From assembly GCF_030816475.1 (NCBI RefSeq), contig NZ_JAUSXF010000001.1:1922001-1986000 (forward strand): a stretch of DNA of 64,000 nucleotides, read 5' to 3'. This DNA is from Arthrobacter pascens (GTDB lineage: Bacteria > Actinomycetota > Actinomycetes > Actinomycetales > Micrococcaceae). Both the position numbers and the translations under genes were made by a program. Under the pieces are notes generated by a model that was not told the DNA's origin, searched no databases, and saw nothing but the letters and a program-made list of their open reading frames with translations. This document shows, in pieces, positions 37,917 through 44,223 of this stretch (position 1 is its first letter; every line of letters starts with the position of its first letter).

Positions 37917-38615
37917 GTGGCGGCAACCCGGTTGATGACTGTTTCCCTCGTCGAAGCGATATCGGAAGACATCCGTTCGGCAATCATGCGGGGGGAGTAT
38001 CCGCCTGATGCCTCCTTCACGGAGACCAGTGTCGCCGAGCAGTACGACGTCGCCCGGCCCACAGCAAAAGCGGCGATCGAGAAACTAGTCGCCGAAGCGT
38101 TGCTGGAACGCCGTACGAACAAAACAGCACGCGTGATCAAGCTGGGCCCGGAAGACGTCCGGGACATCTATCTCACGCGGGCCCGGCTCGAAAAATCCGT
38201 TCTCCTCGAACTGGCCGCCACACGCAGTGTGCCGGAGGCGGCCATAGCCGCTCAGCGTGATCTGGAAAGACTTGAAGGCGGCTCCGGTTTCGACACCGTT
38301 GACCCGGACATGCGGTTCCATATGTCACTCGTGGAAAGCATCGGCAGCCCGCGGACCAGCCGCATGTACGGTTCACTCGTTTCCCAGGTAAAGCTCTGCA
38401 TGGCCCAGATCCAAGGCCTGGAGCTCGTCGATCCCAAACGCATCATCAAGGAACACCAGCACCTGATCGAACTCATCCAAGCGGGTGACGGATTGGCGGC
38501 CAGTTCTTTCCTGGATGAGCACCTTAGCCGCCCGAGGGAGCGCCTGGTAGCGGCAGTGGGCGGCACGCCCGGCCCGGAGGCAGACCGCGACTCCTCCCTG
38601 GATAGAGCAAGCTAG
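37917..38615 (+). CDS. GntR/FadR family (FCD domain) regulator
   Basis: 232-residue regulator with an N-terminal winged helix (SFTETSVAEQYDVARPTAKAAIEKLVAEALLERR) and a C-terminal FCD helical domain with metal/ligand residues (DPDMRFHMSLVESIG, IIKEHQHLIELIQAGD). GTG at 37917 follows GAAGGAGA by eight bases. It is divergent from the permease remnant-glycerate kinase operon; FCD regulators of this kind often sense lactate, glycolate or related acids. The effector here is inferred. Confidence 0.85.
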   Translation: MAATRLMTVSLVEAISEDIRSAIMRGEYPPDASFTETSVAEQYDVARPTAKAAIEKLVAEALLERRTNKTARVIKLGPEDVRDIYLTRARLEKSVLLELAATRSVPEAAIAAQRDLERLEGGSGFDTVDPDMRFHMSLVESIGSPRTSRMYGSLVSQVKLCMAQIQGLELVDPKRIIKEHQHLIELIQAGDGLAASSFLDEHLSRPRERLVAAVGGTPGPEADRDSSLDRAS

Positions 38616-38628
38616 ACGATCATGCCTC

Positions 38629-38646
38629 GGAACCGATTCCGGTTCC
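38629..38646 (+). terminator. Small hairpin after GntR/FCD gene
   Basis: GGAACCG and CGGTTCC form a 7-bp stem with a four-base loop about 14 bases after the stop. It is short and has only a TT after it, so its function is uncertain. Confidence 0.35.
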
Positions 38647-38664
38647 TTGCGCAATGATGGGTTC

Positions 38665-39168
38665 ATGGAGCCTTCGTCACGTATTCGCCTCTCCTTGGAG
38701 ACTGCGCGCCTGGCCCTTCGACCATGGATCGCGGACGACACCGGCTGGCATCGATAGCTTGTCGCAGAACGCGGGGGAGAGGCCCCTTCTGCCGATGCGG
38801 ACGCCAAAGTAGTCGCTGGTGTGGTCCAAGCCCAGAGTGATCACGGCGTCGTACCCTCCGTCGTCACCCGGAAGGTTGACGGTGAGATCCTTGGCTACTG
38901 CGGACTGGTGATTGGGAGAGCAACGATCGACGAACCGGAGTTGGCCTACGAGCTTTTCAAACATGCCCACGGATGCGGCTACGCCACAGAGGCAGCGGCT
39001 GCAATTGTCGAGGCGGCTCGGAAGACTGGGCGTTTCCGACTGTGGTCAACCGTACGTGTAGGGAACGCGGCATCCTTCCGGGTGCTCGAAAAACTCGGTT
39101 TCACTCGGCACCACAGCGTGTGGGATGACCACGGCGAGCTCGTATGGAATGTCCTTGACCTTCGCTAG
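38665..39168 (+). pseudogene. GNAT acetyltransferase interrupted by an in-frame TAG
   Basis: From ATG 38665 the frame reads as a typical GNAT (RimJ-like) N-terminus (RLSLETARLALRPWIADDT), then meets TAG at 38755-38757. In the same frame it continues with LVAERGGEAPSADADAK, ILGYCGLVIGRATIDEPELA, GYATEAAAAIVEAA and AASFRVLEKLGFTR to 39168. The rest is intact, so a single C-to-T change (CAG to TAG) is the simplest cause. A GTG at 38821 could allow a truncated product lacking the N-terminal strand. Confidence 0.8.
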
Positions 39169-39507
39169 GGTCCCCGGCCTACATAAGGAATTCGAAGGAG
39201 CGGATGTTGATGCGGGACTTGGAGAGCTTTGTGGAGGAGGATGTTCAGCCGACGTGACGGGCTGGGGCTTCGACTGGTAAAAAGGGGCGGGCCGAGGAGG
39301 AGCGTCCGCCCTGGGGATTCGCAAGGATGCTGGCCGGCCGGATGGCCAGCGCCAGCAGCGCGCTCGATCTCGATACCGGCGGCGGTGAGGTGCTTTCGGA
39401 GCTTCCGGTGTTTCCTGAGCGCGTCGGCGATCGAACTTACCGAGCACTTCCTTGATCCGCTGCCCGAACCTGGCAAGGGGCGGGACCCCCAGCACTAGGC
39501 CGCTTCG
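39169..39507. other. Stretch with no recognisable gene
   Basis: About 340 bases between the acetyltransferase pseudogene and a methyltransferase fragment. Several frames are open on both strands but none resembles a protein I know, and they lack ribosome-binding sites. A hairpin GCCGCTTC-GGCT-GAAGCGGC spans 39499-39518. It may be eroded coding DNA. Confidence 0.4.
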
Positions 39508-39771
39508 GCTGAAGCGGCAGGGCTTACTGTCACGGACCTTCGCACGGCACGATGCCGTATGGAATTCGTCGACGTCCGCGCCGTGGTGTGGTTCCTGCGC
39601 AAGTGCATGTGGTGGGTCCCCGACTTCTCAGCCGAACGTTACTTAGACAAACTGGCCGAGCTGGACGAACAGATGAGGGCAGGACGTCCCTTCATTGACC
39701 ACTCCACACGGCACCTGATCGAGGCTCAGCGGTGGGCAAGGGTACGACGGAGCCGATCTTGTGGCGGGTGA
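39508..39771 (+). pseudogene. C-terminal fragment of a SAM-dependent methyltransferase
   Basis: Starting just after an in-frame TAG at 39496, the frame encodes a segment (TVTDLRTARCRMEFVDVRAVVWFLRK, then WWVPDFSAERYLDKLAELDEQM and FIDHSTRHLIEAQR) like the end of class I methyltransferases. The SAM-binding N-terminal part is missing upstream, and the C-terminus runs on into unrelated residues before a stop. I read it as a remnant, not a functional gene. Confidence 0.65.
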
Positions 39772-39953
39772 CTTGGGTTCAGCTTCCGGAAGGCAGCTCG
39801 CTATCTGTCGAAGAGACAGGGGAGTGGATCGGCACATGACCCCCCAACGAACAGGGCAAATGATGGCCCTGGGTGGCTCGTCAGGTGCGTAGTCTGCGGC
39901 CCGGCTTGAGGGAATGCTCGTGCAGGCCCCACTGGATGCTGGAAAATGGGGCC

Positions 39954-40314
39954 ATGCGCGAACCCTATGCACATAACGCGACTCTGATAATGGATGCTGA
40001 CGCTGACATTCGCGCACCAGGCGCCGCCATTACGTTCGCGCTCTGCGGAAGCTGGGAGCACAGGGCCGCCTTGTCCACTTGCCGCCCATCACACAAGCGC
40101 TGAGCGCACCGGCACGTCAGTCCGCCTGAGAGTCATCTTTGCCACGGAGCCTGAGAAGCTATCGGAAGTCCGTCGCAGGATCGTTGACGTCCTCAGGGTC
40201 GGTAAGGCGACGGGGCCCGATGGTGGGGTGACCGCCTGGGCAGTACAGACGAGCGAGCCGGACGAACTTGCGCCGGAAGAACGAGCCCATGCCAACAGAA
40301 TCGCGCTGGGCTAA
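39954..40314 (+). pseudogene. Hypothetical protein gene broken by a +1 frameshift
   Basis: ATG at 39954 starts MREPYAHNATLIMDADADIR and continues to GSWEH, then runs into a stop at 40101-40103. The +1 frame over the same place continues as PPCPLAAHHTSAERTGTSVRLRVIFATEPEK and on to a stop at 40314. Removing one G from the GGG at 40063-40065 joins the two halves into a single protein of about 120 residues. I recall similar small hypothetical proteins in Arthrobacter; function unknown. Confidence 0.6.
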
Positions 40315-40729
40315 GCGTTCAGGGATGCTTGGGGTTCACGTTCAATTCAGGCTTCAGACTGCCGCTCGCAGGTGATGAAATTCACTACTACTTTACATAA
40401 TGTACATTATCGGCGTTCAAAGCACGGGAGTAGAAGTAGCTGCGAGAACATCGCAGCCGTGCGCCGCTTACAGCAGATAGAAACGGAGTGCTGGAGGAAC
40501 CCGAAGAGCAGATCCAAGAACCAGAAGCTGTCCTTACTTTCAAAGAACAGATCGCCAAAGGATGAAGCGAACAGCGGCCTCTTGTCGGAAAGTTCCAGAG
40601 ACGACCATGACTCAAGTGCTGCCGCGTAATTCTCAGTCTGGCGCGTTCACTACTCCCAGCCCATGAATACCCGCGCAGGCCAGTTTAGAATTCCCGAAGA
40701 CGTTGGGACAACGACGTCAGACCGCGCGA
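40315..40729. other. Low-GC stretch without a supported gene
   Basis: About 415 bases of visibly lower GC than the neighbourhood. Open frames here (up to 85 codons) have no recognisable domain, poor start signals and no conserved-looking pattern. A perfect 14-bp palindrome ATAATGTACATTAT lies at 40397-40410. Confidence 0.4.
40397..40410. repeat. Perfect 14-bp palindrome
   Basis: ATAATGTACATTAT is its own reverse complement and stands in an AT-rich patch preceded by TTTAC. It could be a regulator-binding site, but no gene starts close by. Confidence 0.4.
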
Positions 40730-40885
40730 TTAGTACCAGTACCGTCTTCCGGCAAGAGGGCGTCCGATTGCACCGAGCACGAAAAGCACGAGGCCGATAA
40801 CAGCCAGAATCCACCCAATAGTTATCAGGATTGCAATGTTGAAAATATAACCAAGGATTAGTAGAACAACTCCGAGTGAAAGCAC
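40730..40885 (-). CDS. DUF6131-like small membrane protein
   Basis: 51-residue protein with two hydrophobic helices (LSLGVVLLILGYIFNIAIL, then IGWILAVIGLVLFVLGAIG) and a basic RPLAGRRYWY tail, the pattern of the DUF6131 family common in actinobacteria. GTG at 40885 has AAGGA five bases upstream; a longer frame to 40930 has no such site. Function unknown; probably an envelope or stress-related membrane peptide. Confidence 0.75.
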   Translation of the reverse strand: MLSLGVVLLILGYIFNIAILITIGWILAVIGLVLFVLGAIGRPLAGRRYWY

Positions 40886-41345
40886 TTTAGTCCTTACCTT
40901 TCCAAATATTCGGACCAACCCTAATTGCAAGATGGTTCCTGCACTCGTCCTCGTACCACACCTGGTTGTCGAGTGGAACAGGAAACCTTACTGGCCCCCA
41001 TCGGGTGCGTATGCGTGGACCACGGATATCCGAGAATCGCAGTGCCCCCTGTCGTATCAGGGACCTACATGTTCCTATTGATCAACAAATCGACCGGTCG
41101 TTGAGAGCGAAGAGCTGAAGTTCCTGGCGACATCGCCTATCGCAGAATGAAGCGTCGCGCTCAATCCACTCCGGACTTCTTTCGCATGGTTCGGAGAGGC
41201 TCTCCACAACCTTCAACAAACTAAGGCGGGTCACTCCCCCTCCGGTTAAACAACGGGGAGTCTCAATAGATGCGAAAAGGTAAATTCCCACCGGAACTGC
41301 TGATCTTCGGGGTCGTTTCCGACAGCTAACTGATGGCACCGGGGT
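40886..41345. other. Intergenic, low coding potential
   Basis: About 460 bases between two leftward genes. An 85-codon leftward frame (41082-41339) has no recognisable domain and I do not call it. The motif GGTCACTCCCCCT at 41229-41241 recurs at 42831-42843, in both cases about 350-390 bases upstream of a leftward membrane or surface protein gene. Confidence 0.4.
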
Positions 41346-42440
41346 TCATCGGCGCGGCTGACTGCGTCGTCGTGAAGCAAGCAGTGTGAAGGCGAATCCC
41401 AGCATGACCATCACTGTCCCGCCAATGAGAGGCGTCACCGTATTCTGGCCGGTCTGTGCCAGACTCCCAACCTGGGCCGCTCCAACCGGGGCGGGTGTGA
41501 CCGGTGCCGAAGCAAGCGGGGTGCCGGCCGGGGCCGCCTGGGCTGAGTTGATGGTCAGGGTCAGCAGTCCCGTCGAGGCTGTGGGTCCCACATAGTTCCA
41601 GAGGCGGCAACCGCAAGCGCGTCCTGTCGTGACTATGAATGTGCTGGTACCTGGACTGGTCGGGGTGCCGGATAGGACTCCGAAGCTGTTTAGGTTGAGG
41701 CCGGCCGGCAGTGACCCTGACGAGACCGCGAAGGCGGGTCCGGGAACTCCAGAAGCGGTGAAGGTATAGGAGTAGGCGGTGCCGACCGTGCCAGTATCCG
41801 GCGGGGTGCTGGCGGTGAAGGCTGGCGCCACAGGGGCCGCGGTGATGGTCAGGGTCAGCGGTGCGGTCGTGGCCGCTGGTGTGGTTCCATTACTTGCCGT
41901 GACGGTGTACGTGCTGACACCTGGACTGGTCGGGGTGCCGGCGAGGACTCCGGCGCTGCTTAGGGTGAGACCGGCCGGCAGTGACCCTGACGAGACCGTG
42001 AATGTCGGTGCGGGAATCCCTGAAGCGGTAAAGGTATAGGAGTAGGCGGTGCCGACCGTGCCAGTATCCGGCGGGGAGCTGGCGGTGAAGGCTGGCGCCA
42101 CAGGGGCGGCGGCGATGGTCAGGGTCAGCGGTGCGGTCGTGGCCGCCGGTGTGGTTCCGTTACTTGCCGTGACGGTGTACGTGCTGGTACCTGGACTGGT
42201 CGGGATGCCGGCGAGTACTCCGGCGCTGCCTAGGGTGAGCCCGGCCGGCAGTGACCCTGACGAGACCGTGAATGTCGGTGCGGGAACTCCTGAAGCGGTA
42301 AAGGTATAGGAGTAGGCGGTGCCGACTGTGCCCGTATCCGGCGGGGTCCCCGTGATGGCGCCCCAGGCGGCTGGTGCGAGGAGTAAAGGAACCCCCAGGG
42401 CGAATATTGTCGCGGCTATCAGAAGAAGTTTTTTCACCAT
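41346..42440 (-). CDS. Ig-like repeat surface protein with LAQTG sorting signal
   Basis: 364-residue secreted protein. An N-terminal signal peptide (KKLLLIAATIFALGVPLLLA) is followed by three He_PIG/Ig-like domains of about 90 residues, each with PPDTGTVGTAYSYTFTASG and SGSLPAGL. An Ala/Pro-rich linker, LAQTG (bases 41448-41462), a hydrophobic helix and an RRRSQPRR tail come last. LAXTG is the class E sortase signal of high-GC actinobacteria, so it is probably wall-anchored. The third domain has an odd Cys-containing stretch (TGRACGCRLWNY) where the others have SNGTTPAAT. Confidence 0.82.
   Translation of the reverse strand: MVKKLLLIAATIFALGVPLLLAPAAWGAITGTPPDTGTVGTAYSYTFTASGVPAPTFTVSSGSLPAGLTLGSAGVLAGIPTSPGTSTYTVTASNGTTPAATTAPLTLTIAAAPVAPAFTASSPPDTGTVGTAYSYTFTASGIPAPTFTVSSGSLPAGLTLSSAGVLAGTPTSPGVSTYTVTASNGTTPAATTAPLTLTITAAPVAPAFTASTPPDTGTVGTAYSYTFTASGVPGPAFAVSSGSLPAGLNLNSFGVLSGTPTSPGTSTFIVTTGRACGCRLWNYVGPTASTGLLTLTINSAQAAPAGTPLASAPVTPAPVGAAQVGSLAQTGQNTVTPLIGGTVMVMLGFAFTLLASRRRSQPRR
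41779..42318 (-). repeat. Tandem 270-bp repeat (two near-identical units)
   Basis: Units 41779-42048 and 42049-42318 are nearly identical in DNA and encode successive 90-residue Ig-like domains. A third, more diverged unit lies at about 41560-41778. Near-identity at the nucleotide level suggests recent duplication or gene conversion. Confidence 0.85.
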
Positions 42441-42907
42441 GAGCCACGCTTTCAAGTGGAGCGGAGGACGAGCCCACGCCGTCTTTACGGGCGCGGCCAT
42501 ACAGATCCCGACTTGGCTAAGCCCAGGAGCAGAAATACGCCCCCGCAAGCCCCCGTCGTCGCTGACACTTCCCCCGAAAGGCAACACCAGAGGGTGCGCC
42601 TCCGGTCACCCTACCACCGCCCGCCGGGATCCCTGCCTATTCCTGTCTGGGGCTGTTCAGCAGCCCAGGCATGAGCAGAGCAGCAGAAAGCATGCCGTCG
42701 AATTGCCTTCGCACGCGTGGCCATGATCGCTGAAACTTTGGACTACTCCCCTGCCCTGACAGCCAGCAACCACGCTTACTGCCTTCACATCAGAGCGCGC
42801 CGGGGAAATCATCAGATTACTTCTCAAATAGGTCACTCCCCCTTGTGAACCTCATTAAGCGCTACTCACTCTCGTGCGGTGATAGGAATGGGGGTAGCCT
42901 GACGGGC
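42441..42907. other. Long divergent intergenic region
   Basis: About 470 bases upstream of the Ig-repeat gene (leftward) and the methyltransferase-like gene (rightward). The frame of the surface protein stays open to 42587 but that part reads as non-coding. It contains the second copy of GGTCACTCCCCCT (42831-42843). Otherwise I see no gene or strong structure. Confidence 0.4.
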
Positions 42908-43429
42908 ATGGCCCTGACATCCTCGTCCGCACGCGCGTGGATCGGGACGATCGTCTTCCTGCTCCTTGCGCCTGGCGTCGTTGCGGGCCTCATCCCGTGG
43001 CTGATCTCCGGCTGGCGGTGGCATGACTGGCGCGGCGCGGCCTGGATCGTCGTGCCGGCCGCCTGGACGGCCATCACTATCGGGGTGGCTTTCCTCCTGC
43101 ATGCTTTCGCATTATTTGCCCTGCACCGCGGAACGCCCGCCCCGGTGGCCCCGACCGAGACGCTAGTCGTGACAGGGGTCTACCGGTTCGTGCGCAATCC
43201 GATGTACCTCGCGGTGCTCACGACCATCCTCGGCCAGGCGCTGCTGTTTGGCAGCTGGTGGCTCGTGCTCTACGCTCTGATCGTCCTCGCCGCCGTCGTG
43301 GCTTTCGTGAAGGGCTACGAGGAGCCGACCCTTACCCGGACCTACGGCGAGCAGTACCTCGAATACCGGAGCAACGTCCCGGGATGGCGGCCGCGGCTCA
43401 CTCCATGGCGTACGCGGTCGACACGATGA
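42908..43429 (+). CDS. Isoprenylcysteine carboxyl methyltransferase-like (PEMT/ICMT) membrane protein
   Basis: 173-residue membrane protein with four to five helices and the ICMT/PEMT C-terminal signature: LVVTGVYRFVRNPMYLAVL, then EEPTLTRTYGEQYLEYRSNVPGW. In this family the R-x-P-x-Y and the EE..L pattern bind SAM and the lipid or thiol acceptor. Bacterial substrates are mostly unknown. ATG at 42908 is chosen; an earlier frame start exists at 42845. Confidence 0.85.
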   Translation: MALTSSSARAWIGTIVFLLLAPGVVAGLIPWLISGWRWHDWRGAAWIVVPAAWTAITIGVAFLLHAFALFALHRGTPAPVAPTETLVVTGVYRFVRNPMYLAVLTTILGQALLFGSWWLVLYALIVLAAVVAFVKGYEEPTLTRTYGEQYLEYRSNVPGWRPRLTPWRTRSTR

Positions 43430-43462
43430 TTCTCGGCGCGAATAATTAAGCCCCAGGGGCCG

Positions 43463-44077
43463 CTACTCCTGGCTGATGTCGATGCCCGTGACAGGTGCGC
43501 CTGCACGCTCGTATGTGAGTGAGACCGCGCCCTTCGGAAATGCCTGCGGCGGCTGTGCGAACCGGAACGCGGCGGGCACGCCTTGGCCGTCGGCGAACAG
43601 TCGCTTGCCCGATCCGAGCGTTAGCGGGTACAGGAAGAGGTTCAGCCGGTCGACGACGTCGGCCTCGAGCAGCGACCGTGCAAGGTCACCGCTGCCGATG
43701 ACGTGGATGTCCTCGAACCGGTCCTTCAGGGCGGCCACCTCAGCGACATCCGACAATGCCGTCGTACCCTCCCATGCCGGATCGGTCACGGAGCGCGACA
43801 CGACGAATTTGGGCAGGGCGTTGAACGTGACCGCGATAGGGTCGTCGTCGCCCCGGGTCGGCCAGAATGCCGCGAAGATGTCGTAGGTTTTGCGTCCGAG
43901 CAGCAGTGCATCCATCCGATTGATACCGGCGCCGATGGCCTCGCCGGTCTCCTCGTCGAAATAGGCACCCTGCCAGCCGCCGAACTCGAAGCCGCCCTCG
44001 CGGTCCTCGTCGGCGCCACCCGGCGCCTGGTACACGCCGTCAAGGGTGATGAAAAGGTCAACGGAGAGGATTCCCAT
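43463..44077 (-). CDS. Dihydrofolate reductase family protein (RibD C-terminal-like)
   Basis: 204-residue protein of the RibD_C/DHFR-like superfamily: LSVDLFITLDGVYQAPGG at the start, MDALLLGRKTYDIFAAFWP and HVIGSGDLARSLLEADVVDRL. These stand-alone proteins (YyaP/YwjB type) bind NADPH but their substrates are unknown. AAGGAG precedes the ATG. It is leftward, downstream of nothing obvious, and followed by 30 bases before the convergent ICMT-like gene. Confidence 0.87.
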   Translation of the reverse strand: MGILSVDLFITLDGVYQAPGGADEDREGGFEFGGWQGAYFDEETGEAIGAGINRMDALLLGRKTYDIFAAFWPTRGDDDPIAVTFNALPKFVVSRSVTDPAWEGTTALSDVAEVAALKDRFEDIHVIGSGDLARSLLEADVVDRLNLFLYPLTLGSGKRLFADGQGVPAAFRFAQPPQAFPKGAVSLTYERAGAPVTGIDISQE

Positions 44078-44223
44078 GCTGCGCTCCTTTACGCGAACGG
44101 CGACGTGAAGCCGACCCTACCCATGCATCGATCCGGCTGTTCCGGATTCGACGTCGTTGCCTGACACACTAACGACGAACGCCCGTCAGGTCGAGAGACT
44201 GGCGCCGGACGAAGTGCTCTGCT

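Noticed and set aside
39046..39495. Leftward open frames across the region between the GNAT and methyltransferase remnants
   Set aside because: Considered as transposase remnants, but no transposase motif, terminal inverted repeats or target duplication could be seen.
40372..40629. 85-codon rightward frame in the low-GC stretch
   Set aside because: Lys/Ser/Arg-rich without pattern, AGG only two or three bases before the ATG; insufficient to call a gene.
41082..41339. 85-codon leftward frame next to the LAQTG protein gene
   Set aside because: No recognisable domain, no suitable ribosome-binding site; the region is more likely a 5' leader or spacer.
41560..42350. Regular repeats considered as a possible CRISPR array
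   Set aside because: Unit is 270 bases, fully coding in one frame and encodes Ig-like domains; no repeat-spacer structure.
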